Part shown: piece after piece, positions 18,904 to 28,106 of the stretch
How positions within the stretch are numbered: position 1 is the stretch's first letter
Layout of the letters: every line of letters begins with the position of its first letter
Assembly: GCA_003222675.1 (NCBI GenBank)
Contig: QHWT01000049.1
Location: 41,257 to 105,256 of the forward strand
Source of the DNA: Acidobacteriota bacterium
GTDB lineage: Bacteria > Acidobacteriota > Vicinamibacteria > Vicinamibacterales > 2-12-FULL-66-21
Direction of reading: 5' to 3'
DNA length: 64,000 nt
The notes under the pieces: generated by a model
What the model was told of the DNA's origin: nothing
The model's input: only the letters and a program-made list of their open reading frames with translations
Databases searched by the model: none
Program-made: the position numbers and the translations under genes

Positions 18904-20646
18904 TCAAAAAACGTACGCCTTCCTGTCCACGACGGCATCCGCGAGCTGGCGGCGGAGCGCAATGGTATTCACCGGGATGACCTTCAGCAACCGCCGCAGC
19001 GCGGCGAGCAGCGTGCGCAATGTGTCACCCTCGGCCATGCCCGCCAGCGCGGTCTTTGCCGCCTGCTCGACCCGTCCGGCGGCGTCGCTGATGTAGGTCC
19101 GTGCCGCGGCGGAGTGCAACGCCCCGCCGTCCTGCCGCGCGCGCAGGAGCGCGCTTTCCGATCCGTAGACGTCGATCATGATGTCCGCGACCGCGATCAG
19201 GACTTCCTGTTCGTCCGCGAGCTTCTCTCCGTAGGTCTGCAGCGCCGTGCCGAGGACCATCAACCCGACCTTCTTCATCGCGCCGACGGCGCGTCGCTCC
19301 GCTTCGAGCGGCGCATCCGACGGCGGTTCCATCAAGGGTGGCGCGAGGATCTCGTCCATCAGCTTCTTCGCCGCCGGAATCAGCGGCAGCCCGCCCTTCA
19401 GCGCGCGCCGCACCAGCATGCCCGGAATCAGCAGCCGGTTGATCTCGTTGGTCCCCTCGAAGATGCGATTGACGCGCGCGTCGCGGTAGTGACGCTCCGC
19501 CGGGTAATCGCGGACGAAGCCGTTGCCGCCGTGGATCTGGACGTTCTCGTCGAGGATGAAGTCGAGCGTCTCGCTGCTCGCGACCTTCAGGATCGACGAT
19601 TCGATCGCGAACTCCTCCAGCGTCGCCAGCACCTGCGCGGCGTCGTGCGGCGGCGGGAGCATCGCATCGATGAGCCCCGACGTGCGATAGAGCATCGCCT
19701 CGACCGCGTACTGACGCGCGACCATGTCCCCCAGCTTCTGTTTGATGGCGCCGAAGCTCGCGATCGGCTTCCCGAACTGTTTCCGTTGCGCGGCGTACTT
19801 CGCCGCTTCACCGATGGCCATCCGCGCGCCGCCGCTGCACATCGCGCTGAGCTTCAGCCGGCCGTAGTTGAGCGTGTTGAACGCGATCTTGTGTCCCTTG
19901 CCGATCTCGCCGAGCAGGTTCTCCGCCGGGACCGTCGCGTCCTGCAGGATCAGCGGACATGTTGACGATCCGAGCAGTCCGAGCTTGTGCTCTTCCTTGC
20001 CGGTGCTGACGCCGGAGAACCCGCGCTCGACGATGAACGCGGAGAAGTCTTCACCATTGAGCTTCGCGAACACGATGTACACATCCGCGAACCCGCCGTT
20101 GGTGATCCACATCTTTTCGCCGTTCAGGACGAAGCTGCCGTCCGCCTGACGCGTGGCGCGCGCCCTCGCGCCCAGCGCGTCCGATCCGGATCCGGACTCG
20201 CTCAGCGCGTATGCGCCGACGGACTCGCCGCTGACGAGGCCAGGCAGGTACTTCTTCTTCTGCGCCTCGGTGCCGAAGCAGACGAGCGGCGTGATTGCGA
20301 GTCCCACCTGCGCGCCGAGTGCCGTGGCGAACGAGGCGCAGCGGCCGACCACTTCGCCAACGACGACCGACGACACCTTGTCGACGTCGATGCCGCCGTA
20401 GGCCTCGGGGACGTCGGTGGCCAGGAGGCCGAGCTCTCCGCAGCGCCGCACCAGCGCGCGCGCCTTCGTCCAGTCCTTCCCTTCGAGCTGTTCGATGGCC
20501 GGCGCGACCTCGTGCTCGATGAACTCCTCGGCGGTCTGGCCGATCATCCGTTGCTCGTCGTTCAGGCGTTCGCGTGTGAAGACACTGTTGTCGGCCGCAT
20601 CCTCGATCAGCCACGATCCGCCGCGCGTCAAAATGTCGGTCGTCAT
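18904..20646 (-). CDS. Acyl-CoA dehydrogenase
   Basis: YALSESGSGSDALGARARATRQADGSFVLNGEKMWITNGGFADVYIVFAKLNG, QIHGGNGFVRDYPAERHYRDARVNRIFEGTNEINRLLI. Confidence 0.94.
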   Translation of the reverse strand: MTTDILTRGGSWLIEDAADNSVFTRERLNDEQRMIGQTAEEFIEHEVAPAIEQLEGKDWTKARALVRRCGELGLLATDVPEAYGGIDVDKVSSVVVGEVVGRCASFATALGAQVGLAITPLVCFGTEAQKKKYLPGLVSGESVGAYALSESGSGSDALGARARATRQADGSFVLNGEKMWITNGGFADVYIVFAKLNGEDFSAFIVERGFSGVSTGKEEHKLGLLGSSTCPLILQDATVPAENLLGEIGKGHKIAFNTLNYGRLKLSAMCSGGARMAIGEAAKYAAQRKQFGKPIASFGAIKQKLGDMVARQYAVEAMLYRTSGLIDAMLPPPHDAAQVLATLEEFAIESSILKVASSETLDFILDENVQIHGGNGFVRDYPAERHYRDARVNRIFEGTNEINRLLIPGMLVRRALKGGLPLIPAAKKLMDEILAPPLMEPPSDAPLEAERRAVGAMKKVGLMVLGTALQTYGEKLADEQEVLIAVADIMIDVYGSESALLRARQDGGALHSAAARTYISDAAGRVEQAAKTALAGMAEGDTLRTLLAALRRLLKVIPVNTIALRRQLADAVVDRKAYVF

Positions 20647-20659
20647 GTCCCGCTCCGTT

Positions 20660-20710
20660 TTAGGTTCGTTCGAAGATTCCGGCCGCGCCCATTCCTCCGC
20701 CCACACACAT
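20660..20710 (-). pseudogene. Relic 3' end of a second thiolase gene
   Basis: Reverse strand 20710-20660 encodes [16 protein letters not shown], nearly the same as the intact thiolase C-terminus [16 protein letters not shown], with mostly synonymous codon differences. Confidence 0.75.
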
Positions 20711-20794
20711 CTTTCAGCGCTCGCGGGGCCCCACCCCCGCTCGCTCGCAGGCGCTGTATCTTTTCTTGATTGTGACGCTGTGCTCCGGCGGCGA

Positions 20795-22057
20795 TTAGAG
20801 CCGCTCGAAGATCCCGGCGGCTCCCATCCCGCCGCCTACGCACATCGTCACTAACCCGTACCGTGCCTTGCGCCGCTGCATCTCGTAGAGCAGCGTCGTC
20901 GTCAGCTTCGCGCCGGTGCAGCCGAGCGGGTGCCCCAGCGCGATCGCGCCGCCGTTGACGTTCAGTCGATCCGGATCGATCGGCAGCTCGCGCAGGCACG
21001 CGAGCACCTGCGCGGCGAACGCCTCGTTCAGCTCCACGAGATCCATCTGATCGAGCGTCAGCCCGGTCTGCTTGAGCACCTTCTTGATCGCGGGTACGGG
21101 ACCGATGCCGAATCGTTCGGGCTCGACGCCCGCGGTCGCGAAGCCGACGAAGCGTCCGAGCGGCGTGAGTCCAAGCTCTCGCGCGCGGTCGCCGCTCATC
21201 ACGATCACCGCCGAGGCGCCGTCGCTCGTCTGCGACGAGTTCCCCGCCGTCACCGTGCCCTTGACGTGGAACGCCGGCTTCAGCTTCGCGAGCGCCTCGA
21301 TGGACGTGTCGCGCCGCGGCCCCTCGTCTACCCCGAAAGTACGTAAACCGCCGTCCGGGGTCTGACCCCGGACGGGGGAACGACCGGGGTCAGACCCCGG
21401 TTGGACCGCTTCCACGAACGGGGCTGATACCGCCCCCGATGTACGTAAACCAGCGTCCGGGGTCTGACCCCACAGCGGCAGCGCGACGATTTCGTCGACG
21501 AAGCGACCGCCGTCGATGGCAGAAACTGCGCGCTGATGACTCCTGAAGGCAAACGCGTCCTGCTCCTCGCGCGAAATCCCGGACTCGCGCGCGTGGTTCT
21601 CCGCCACGAGACCCGTCGTCAGATACACGTCCGGATAGCTGTCGACGAGCGCCGGATTCGGCGCAATCTTGTTGCCCCCCATCGGCACGAGGCTCATCGA
21701 CTCGGTGCCTCCGGCCACGATCGCCGTCGCGCCACCCGCGATGATCCGCTCCGCGCCATACGCAATCGCCTGCAGGCCTGACGAGCAGAACCGGTTGACC
21801 GTCACCGCGGACGCGGTGATCGGCACGCCCGCGCGCAGGCTCGCGATGCGCGCGACGTTGAGGCCCTGCTCCGCCTCCGGCATCGCGCACCCGAGAATGA
21901 CGTCGTCGATCTCCGCGGGATCGAGACCCGGCGTGCGGCCGAGCGCTTCCTTGATGACGAGCGCGCCCATCTCGTCGGGACGTGTGTTGCGCAGCGATCC
22001 GTTCGGCGCTTTGCCGACCGGAGTCCTCACGGCGGAGACGATGACGGCTTCTTTCAT
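20795..22057 (-). CDS. Acetyl-CoA C-acyltransferase (thiolase) with REP-derived in-frame insertion
   Basis: [35 protein letters not shown]..., [48 protein letters not shown]. Confidence 0.95.
   Translation of the reverse strand: MKEAVIVSAVRTPVGKAPNGSLRNTRPDEMGALVIKEALGRTPGLDPAEIDDVILGCAMPEAEQGLNVARIASLRAGVPITASAVTVNRFCSSGLQAIAYGAERIIAGGATAIVAGGTESMSLVPMGGNKIAPNPALVDSYPDVYLTTGLVAENHARESGISREEQDAFAFRSHQRAVSAIDGGRFVDEIVALPLWGQTPDAGLRTSGAVSAPFVEAVQPGSDPGRSPVRGQTPDGGLRTFGVDEGPRRDTSIEALAKLKPAFHVKGTVTAGNSSQTSDGASAVIVMSGDRARELGLTPLGRFVGFATAGVEPERFGIGPVPAIKKVLKQTGLTLDQMDLVELNEAFAAQVLACLRELPIDPDRLNVNGGAIALGHPLGCTGAKLTTTLLYEMQRRKARYGLVTMCVGGGMGAAGIFERL
21339..21472. repeat. REP-like GGGGTCTGACCCC palindromes inside the thiolase gene
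   Basis: gtacgtaaaccgccgtccggggtctgacccc, ggggtcagaccccgg (inverted), gtacgtaaaccagcgtccggggtctgacccc. Confidence 0.93.
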
Positions 22058-22737
22058 TTGTCGGTACCCGAAAGGCGGGATGCGGGATGCGGCACGCGAG
22101 ATCCCGGATCCGAGTAGTCCGCAAGTAAATCTTCGAGCGCTTCGCCCACTTCTGACGCGTGACCATCGAACAGGTGATCGGCCGCGTCGATGACGACCAG
22201 TTCTTTTGGCTCGGGAAGTTGGCCGTAGTACTTCCACATGTCCTGGACCGGGCAGATGTCGTCCGCCTCACCCTGCACGAAGAACTTCGCTTTCGTGCTC
22301 TTCAGCGTGTTCGTGAAGTCGTACCCGAGCTTCGTCCACGGCGGTGCGATGCCGATCAAAACGGAGACGCGATCGTCGGTCGCGCCAATTTCGAGCGCAA
22401 CGGACGATCCAAACGAGAAGCCGGCCGCCCACAACGGCAGATTCGGATACCTCGCCGCCATGTAATCGAGCGCCGACCGGAAATCCTCCTTCTCGCCATC
22501 GCCTCCCGTGAAGGTCCCGTCGCTGCGACCGACGCCGCGGAAATTGAACCGGAGCACCGCACACCCCGCGCGCACGAGCCCCTTCGCTCCCTGATACACG
22601 ACCTTCGTGTGCATCGTCCCGCCATGCGTCGGCAGAGGATGTGCGAACACGACGGCCGCCTTCGGCGCGCTCGACGGCTCGTCGAGCAATGCCTCGAGAT
22701 GGCCGGCGGACCCGCGCAGGTCATGAACGGCTGGCAA
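22054..22737 (-). CDS. Alpha/beta hydrolase (dienelactone hydrolase-like)
   Basis: [63 protein letters not shown]. Overlaps the thiolase start by 4 nt. Confidence 0.88.
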   Translation of the reverse strand: MPAVHDLRGSAGHLEALLDEPSSAPKAAVVFAHPLPTHGGTMHTKVVYQGAKGLVRAGCAVLRFNFRGVGRSDGTFTGGDGEKEDFRSALDYMAARYPNLPLWAAGFSFGSSVALEIGATDDRVSVLIGIAPPWTKLGYDFTNTLKSTKAKFFVQGEADDICPVQDMWKYYGQLPEPKELVVIDAADHLFDGHASEVGEALEDLLADYSDPGSRVPHPASRLSGTDK

Positions 22738-23503
22738 GGAACTCCTTCAGGATCCCGGCGAATCGATCGGGCTGCGTCAGCATCCCCAGATGGCCGGTGC
22801 GATCCATCACTGCGTACTGCGCCCCCGGAATCAATTGCAGATATTCCCTCGTCGAGGCGACGGGAACCACGAGGTCCAGCGATTCGTCGCCGGTGACGAC
22901 GAGAGTGGGCGCGACGATGCATTGGCAGTCGGGGTGGAACGGCGTCTCCTGCTGAAGGCGGACACGACGTGCCATCAAGCCTGGAAACGTCGGCGCCGTC
23001 ACCGCGTCTCCGACGTACGCGAGCGTGAAACCGATGCGCGCTCGCCAGTCGGGCAGCGCCGTCCGGAGCTCCCTGCTGAGACGATCGAGCGCGGTGACAC
23101 AAAAGACCGGCAGCGACAGCCACGGCTTCGCAATATAACGCGCCTGTCGCGCGTTCGGCCGCCAGCCGGGACCCGGCGTCGAGGTGAGGATCAGCGCCGA
23201 CACGCGCTCGGGCCGGACTGCTGCGTAACGCACCGCAATGAGTCCTCCATACGACACGCCACAGATCGCCGCGCGGTCCACGCGCGCTTCATCGAGCACC
23301 GCGTCGATCTGCTTGACGAACACGTCGAACCCCAGCGCGGGATCCATCGTCATGCCCGACCCGAGGTCGCCGGGGAGCGTGAAACTGATCACACGTCGAT
23401 CGCGCGCCAGCGCGCGCAGCGCCGGACGCATCCATTCCCACCGGCCCTGAATGCCGGGGATCACCACGAGCGGGTCGCCGGAGCCTTGGTCAAACATTGT
23501 CAC
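22721..23503 (-). CDS. Alpha/beta hydrolase
   Basis: DPLVVIPGIQGRWEWMRPALRALARDRRVISFTLPGD, AICGVSYGGLIAVRYAAVRPERV. Confidence 0.88.
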   Translation of the reverse strand: MTMFDQGSGDPLVVIPGIQGRWEWMRPALRALARDRRVISFTLPGDLGSGMTMDPALGFDVFVKQIDAVLDEARVDRAAICGVSYGGLIAVRYAAVRPERVSALILTSTPGPGWRPNARQARYIAKPWLSLPVFCVTALDRLSRELRTALPDWRARIGFTLAYVGDAVTAPTFPGLMARRVRLQQETPFHPDCQCIVAPTLVVTGDESLDLVVPVASTREYLQLIPGAQYAVMDRTGHLGMLTQPDRFAGILKEFLASRS

Positions 23504-23518
23504 TTCGCCGAGATCGAG

Positions 23519-23696
23519 CGCCGAGGGCCGAGGGCCGAGGGCCGAGGTCCGACGCGCACGGCGTACAACCTATCCCTGAACACGTGAACCCTGAACCGTG
23601 AACCCTGAACCGTGAACACGTGAACCCTGAACCGTGAACCGTGAACCGTGAACCATGAACCATGAACCATGAACCGTGAACCGTGAACCGTGAACC
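23519..23696. repeat. Two heptamer arrays: CCGAGGG (23519-23556) and GTGAACC/ATGAACC (23576-23696)
   Basis: Read directly; second array ends 2 nt from the stop codon (CTA, 23698-23700) of the FadB-like gene. Confidence 0.93.
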
Positions 23697-23697
23697 A

Positions 23698-25917
23698 CTA
23701 GTTTCTGAGCGCCTTCCCTGTTTTCAACATGTGTCCAATACGCTCGAGTGTTTTGCGTTCGCCGCAGAGACTGAGGAACGCTTCGCGCTCGAGATCGAGC
23801 AGCTGCTGTTCCGTCATCGTCCCGGCGGCCTTCGTGTTGCCGCCTGAAAGAATCCACGCCAGCTTGCGTCCGATGAGCGCGTCGTGATCGCTGATACGGC
23901 CCGCACGCGACGCGAGGTGCACGCCGAGCTTCAGCGCGGCATAGACGCCTTCGCCGCCGACGCGGATCGCCTGGCGGGGATGATCCGGCTTATATCCGCT
24001 GCGGGCGAGACCGAGCGCGTGGTCCTTCGCGTCGGCGAGCAGGCGATCGCGGTTCATCGTGATCGCGTCGCCGTCGCGCAGGTAGCCGATGCGCATTGCA
24101 TCGGGACCGCTCGTCGATACCTTTGCGAACCCGATCGTTTCGAACACGCGCTGGACGTGCGGCAGCAGATCGGCGCCGGCCGGCAGATGCTCGACGGCGC
24201 GCGCGAGCATCTCCTTCGTGCCGCCTCCGGCGGGAATCAGCCCGACGCCAACCTCGACGAGGCCCATGTATGTTTCGGCCGCCGCCTGCACGCGCGCGCC
24301 GTGGAGCGCGATCTCGCATCCGCCCCCCAGCGTCATCCCCGCGGGGGCGACGACAACCGGCACGTCGGCGTACCTCAACGCCAGCGTCGCGCCCTGGAAC
24401 GCGCGGACCATCATGTCCACCTCGTCCCAGTTGCCTTCCTGCGCCTCGAGCAGGAGCAGCATGACGTTGGCGCCGACGGAGAAGTTCGCGGCATCGTTGC
24501 CGACGACGAGGGCGGCGAAATTTGCCGATGCTTCTTTGACGCCGGCGTGCAGCATCTGGATGGTGTCGCCGCCGATCGCGTTCATCTTGGAGTGGAACTC
24601 GACGCCCAGCACGCCGTCGCCCAGGTCCATGAGGCTGGCGCCCGCGTTCATCCTGACGACCCGGGCGCCGCGCAGCACAGAAACCGGGACACTCACAGTT
24701 CCGGGAACGGTGACTGTCACACTTTCCGGAACTGTGACTGTCACCGTTTCTGATCCCCCACGGCCGAGGGCGCGCAGCGTTTCGAACGGGCCCAGATCCC
24801 AGCCGAAGCCCCATCGCATCGCATTGTCGATGTCGTCGGTCGAGTACGCGATGTCGGGGGCAATCCGCGCGGCGTACTCCAGCGTGGGGACGAGCGTGTC
24901 GCGCAGGAACGCCCCAACCTTGTCCTTGCCATTGACCAGCGTCGCGATGCGTGCCGGCGTGGACTCGATCGACCGTGCGGCGTCGAGCGACGGAAATTTC
25001 GCGGATCGCCGTTCGCGATACTCGAGCGTCTTCGGATCGAGCGTAAGAATCTGCTCGCCTTCCTTCTTGTAGAACCCTCGCCCGGCCTTCGCGCCCGTCA
25101 TGCTGCGCGCGACCATCCGTTCGACGAACTCGGGCAGCACGAACGCCGTGCGCTCCGTGGGGTCCTGAAGCTGCTCCGCCAGATTGCGCGCCACGTGCGC
25201 CAGCACATCAACGCCCGCAATATCCAGCGTCCGGAACGTCGCGCTCTTTGGACGCCCGATCGCGGGACCCGTGATCGCGTCGATCTCTTCGATCGTGAAG
25301 TCGCCGGAGGCAAGCGCCCGGAACACCTGCATGACGCCGAACAACGCGATGCGGTTACCGATGAAGTTCGGCGTGTCCTTCGCGACGACGATCCCTTTGC
25401 CGAGGCGCACGTCCCCGAACTCGGCAACGGTCTCGAGCACGCGCGGGTCGGTCTCGGGCGTCGGGATCAGCTCGAGGAGCCGAAGATAGCGCGGCGGGTT
25501 GAAAAAATGCGTCCCGAGCCAGCGACGGCGAAACGCGTCGGACCGTCCCTCGGCGATCGACGCGAGAGGGATCCCGGACGTGTTGGAGCTGACGATCGCG
25601 TCGGTCCGCCTGTGCTGGTCGACACGCGCGAGCAGCGCCTGCTTGATGTCCAGGCGTTCGACGACCGCTTCGAGAATCCAGTCGGCGTCGCGAATCGCCG
25701 CGAGGTCCTCGTCGAACGAGCCGGTCTTGATCAGCGTGACGGCATCGGGCGTGAAGAACGGGTCCGGCTTCAGCGCGCGTGCGCGTTTCAAGCCCTCAGC
25801 GCCGGCCTCCCGCGTGACGTCGAGCATCAGGACCGTCAGACCCGCATTCGCGAAATGCGCGGCGATTTGCGCGCCCATCACGCCTGCGCCCAACACGGCG
25901 GCCGATCGGATTTTCAC
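23698..25917 (-). CDS. Bifunctional 3-hydroxyacyl-CoA dehydrogenase / enoyl-CoA hydratase (FadB/FadJ-like)
   Basis: MKIRSAAVLGAGVMGAQIAAHFANAGLTVLMLDV..., GTHFFNPPRYLRLLELIP, GGGCEIALHGARVQAAAETYMGLVEVGVGLIPAGGGTKEML. Confidence 0.94.
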   Translation of the reverse strand: MKIRSAAVLGAGVMGAQIAAHFANAGLTVLMLDVTREAGAEGLKRARALKPDPFFTPDAVTLIKTGSFDEDLAAIRDADWILEAVVERLDIKQALLARVDQHRRTDAIVSSNTSGIPLASIAEGRSDAFRRRWLGTHFFNPPRYLRLLELIPTPETDPRVLETVAEFGDVRLGKGIVVAKDTPNFIGNRIALFGVMQVFRALASGDFTIEEIDAITGPAIGRPKSATFRTLDIAGVDVLAHVARNLAEQLQDPTERTAFVLPEFVERMVARSMTGAKAGRGFYKKEGEQILTLDPKTLEYRERRSAKFPSLDAARSIESTPARIATLVNGKDKVGAFLRDTLVPTLEYAARIAPDIAYSTDDIDNAMRWGFGWDLGPFETLRALGRGGSETVTVTVPESVTVTVPGTVSVPVSVLRGARVVRMNAGASLMDLGDGVLGVEFHSKMNAIGGDTIQMLHAGVKEASANFAALVVGNDAANFSVGANVMLLLLEAQEGNWDEVDMMVRAFQGATLALRYADVPVVVAPAGMTLGGGCEIALHGARVQAAAETYMGLVEVGVGLIPAGGGTKEMLARAVEHLPAGADLLPHVQRVFETIGFAKVSTSGPDAMRIGYLRDGDAITMNRDRLLADAKDHALGLARSGYKPDHPRQAIRVGGEGVYAALKLGVHLASRAGRISDHDALIGRKLAWILSGGNTKAAGTMTEQQLLDLEREAFLSLCGERKTLERIGHMLKTGKALRN
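24680..24750. repeat. REP-like GGGACACTCACA-family imperfect palindrome in the FadB-like inter-domain linker
   Basis: gaaaccgggacactcacagttcc ... ggaactgtgactgtcaccgtttc; encodes SETVTVTVPESVTVTVPGTVSVPVS. Confidence 0.9.
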
Positions 25918-26591
25918 GGCCGCCTCGCTTTCCGGGGCGTGGGGCGCGGGATCCGGGATGCGGCGGTTCTCACGTTCGCGACGCCGCGGACGAACATCTC
26001 TATGATGGCATCTACGTCATTCACGGGCGCGTAACGACGGGCGCTGAGGATCCAGTTGGTGGCCATCTCGTCCAGTCCGCCGAAGAACAGCTTGGCGGCC
26101 AATGTCGGATTGATCTCGCGCCGGAAAGCGCCCGTGGCCTGCCCCTCGACGATGACCTCGCGGATGATGCCGAGGTACTCGCGCAGCGCCGTCGCCGAGA
26201 ACCGCTCCATGAATTTCGTGGACTGCCGCAACTCGACCTGGAACACGACCGCGAGGCTGCGGTCACGCCCCATGCGACCGAGATGAACGCGGGCGATCGC
26301 ACGGAGACGCTCGACCGGATCCTTTATCGGGGCCACCGATGCGCGTCCCTCCTCGATCCATTCGCGCATCGTCCGGTCGAAGATCGAAACGAGCAGGTCG
26401 TCCTTGCTGCGGAAATACAGGTAGACGGTGCCGGCCGCGACGCCGGCCGCCCGCGCGACGTCCGCGACCTGCGCGTTGAAGAACCCGCGGCTCGCGAACA
26501 CGTCGGTCGCGGCGCGCAGGATGGCGTCGCGCTTGTCGCCTCTTTCGAGCAGGGGGCGGGCGGTGGCGGTGGTCACTGAATGAATGGTCAT
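25914..26591 (-). CDS. TetR/AcrR-family regulator (FadR-like, beta-oxidation)
   Basis: RDAILRAATDVFASRGFFNAQVADVARAAGVAAGTVYLYFRSKDDLLVSIFD; first gene of a fatty-acid degradation cluster. Confidence 0.9.
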   Translation of the reverse strand: MTIHSVTTATARPLLERGDKRDAILRAATDVFASRGFFNAQVADVARAAGVAAGTVYLYFRSKDDLLVSIFDRTMREWIEEGRASVAPIKDPVERLRAIARVHLGRMGRDRSLAVVFQVELRQSTKFMERFSATALREYLGIIREVIVEGQATGAFRREINPTLAAKLFFGGLDEMATNWILSARRYAPVNDVDAIIEMFVRGVANVRTAASRIPRPTPRKARRP

Positions 26592-26594
26592 TCA
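26577..26594. promoter_or_regulatory. Candidate FadR-type operator TGAATGA-ATGG-TCATTCA
   Basis: Perfect 7-4-7 inverted repeat overlapping the annotated start of the TetR gene; resembles TGAATGA/TCATTCA operators of TetR-type FadR. Confidence 0.7.
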
Positions 26595-26617
26595 TTTCGG
26601 GTTGGATTGTCAAGTCA

Positions 26618-26712
26618 TTCACGGCTCACGGTTCACGGTTCACGGTTCACGGTTCTGGTTCCTGGTTCCGGGTTCCGGGTTCCGATTCCGGGTTCAGAGT
26701 TCCAGGTTCGGG
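26618..26712. repeat. Degenerate heptamer array, core GGTTCAC/GGTTCCG
   Basis: GGCTCAC GGTTCAC GGTTCAC GGTTCAC ... GGTTCCT GGTTCCG GGTTCCG. Confidence 0.9.
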
Positions 26713-27204
26713 TGGTGCGCCCGAACCGTTGTTTCTGGGAGGTCCTTCGTCTTCGACGCGTTTGCGAGGGCTTGACTCAAAGGGCGGCGCGTCGCCATGT
26801 GCATAGTCCGGATAATTGTCGCCGCACTTTATGAGATATTCGTGGAGCCGTGTCGTCGCGCCGAACGCGCGTCTGGACAGGCGCCACAGGCGATTGAATT
26901 CCTCTTCGTTGACGTAGTTTTTCGTGAGCGCCTTTTGTAAGTGATTTTGCGTTTCACCGAGCTCGCCGAGAGCGTCCCGTAACCGCTGCGCAAATGGTTT
27001 CGGTCGGTACCGCGCGAACCCTTCTGCGATGTTCGCCGGGGCGCTGCTCGTGGAATCCCGAATTTGATCGCAGAATCCGAAATCCCTCGAAACGAGTGGC
27101 TTCGCAAGTATTGCTTCCACTCCCAGTCGAAGTTCCTCTGAAAGCCGCCAACAATCGAGTTGTTCGTGATGTCGTGCTATTGCCATGCTCAGGCCGAAGC
27201 ACAT
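26647..27204 (-). CDS. Four-helix-bundle protein (IVP23S / S23, Avd-like superfamily)
   Basis: MAIARHHEQLDCWRLSEELRLGVEAILAKPLVSRDFGFCDQIRDSTSSAPANIAEGFARYRPKPFAQRLRDALGELGETQNHL is typical of the family; the first half of ORF 26647..27651 is not this gene. Confidence 0.85.
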   Translation of the reverse strand: MCFGLSMAIARHHEQLDCWRLSEELRLGVEAILAKPLVSRDFGFCDQIRDSTSSAPANIAEGFARYRPKPFAQRLRDALGELGETQNHLQKALTKNYVNEEEFNRLWRLSRRAFGATTRLHEYLIKCGDNYPDYAHGDAPPFESSPRKRVEDEGPPRNNGSGAPPEPGTLNPESEPGTRNQEPEP

Positions 27205-27214
27205 TCCATGCCGA

Positions 27215-27293
27215 ACCACGCACCATGAACCATGAACCATGAACCATGAACCGTGAACCGTGAACCGTGAACCGTGAACCGTGAACCGTGAAC
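27215..27293. repeat. Heptamer array GTGAACC/ATGAACC (inverted relative to the 26618 array)
   Basis: ACCATGA x4 then ACCGTGA x6; ends at the stop codon (CTA 27294-27296) of the ABC permease. Confidence 0.93.
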
Positions 27294-28106
27294 CTACTTC
27301 CACCTCGTAAGAATCGTCTCCCGTTCGAACAGCGCTTCGCTGAGCCAAATCAGGAAGATCCAAGTTACCGCCAAGGCGAGCGCGAGGAGCAGCAGCAGCG
27401 GCGTCGTGACGATGAACGCGCCGGCAATCTGGCCGATCAGCATCAGCACGAGCGGCAGGACGATGAGCACGGCAATCTGTTGTGCGCTCCGCGCGTCGTT
27501 CACGCGCGACGAGACCGCAATCGTCATCTGCAGTGCCGTCAGCGACGCGAAGGGTCCGACGAGACCCAGAAGGATCACGCTCCGCACGCTGACGAGCGTC
27601 GCGGTGACGCCGGGCAATGCCGTCGCGCCCACGAGCAGCACGTAGATGCACACCCCCGCGAGCTCGATTGCCAATGACGGCAGGAACGACGCCAGCACCT
27701 TCGCCAGCAGGATCTCTGAGGTCGACATCGGCGACGTCAGCAGCGGCTCCAGCGTGCGTCCCTGCTTTTCTCCGACGACGCTGTAGGCCGCGAGGGAGAC
27801 GGCGCCGAAGATCGGCGCGACGAGGAAAAGAAGGAGGAACTGTTGAAACAGAAACGCCTGGGCCGCCGCGTCGGGCGGGAGCCTGCCGAGACCGGGCACG
27901 CGCCCGCGCGCGAGCGAGACGACGTGTTGAAGGACTCGATCGGACGTGATCGACTGACCCGTCATGCGCGGAATGCCGATGACGACCACGAACGGCAGCA
28001 CCGTGCAGACGACAACGAGCAGGATCACCGGAGCGATCGCCGCGGGGCTCGAGCGGAACTCGCGGAGCTCCTTGCCCATCAGGACAACGATGCGATCCGC
28101 CTTCAC
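27294..28106 (-). CDS. ABC-2 type transporter permease
   Basis: 270 aa, multiple TM segments, YSVVGEKQGRTLEPLLTSPMSTSEILLAKVLASFLPSL; GTG start overlapping the upstream TGA (GTGA). Confidence 0.9.
   Translation of the reverse strand: MKADRIVVLMGKELREFRSSPAAIAPVILLVVVCTVLPFVVVIGIPRMTGQSITSDRVLQHVVSLARGRVPGLGRLPPDAAAQAFLFQQFLLLFLVAPIFGAVSLAAYSVVGEKQGRTLEPLLTSPMSTSEILLAKVLASFLPSLAIELAGVCIYVLLVGATALPGVTATLVSVRSVILLGLVGPFASLTALQMTIAVSSRVNDARSAQQIAVLIVLPLVLMLIGQIAGAFIVTTPLLLLLALALAVTWIFLIWLSEALFERETILTRWK

Noticed and set aside
27205-27651. N-terminal half of ORF 26647..27651
   Set aside because: It reads the ABC permease gene in the wrong frame and then a repeat array; the real four-helix-bundle gene starts near 27204 or 27186.
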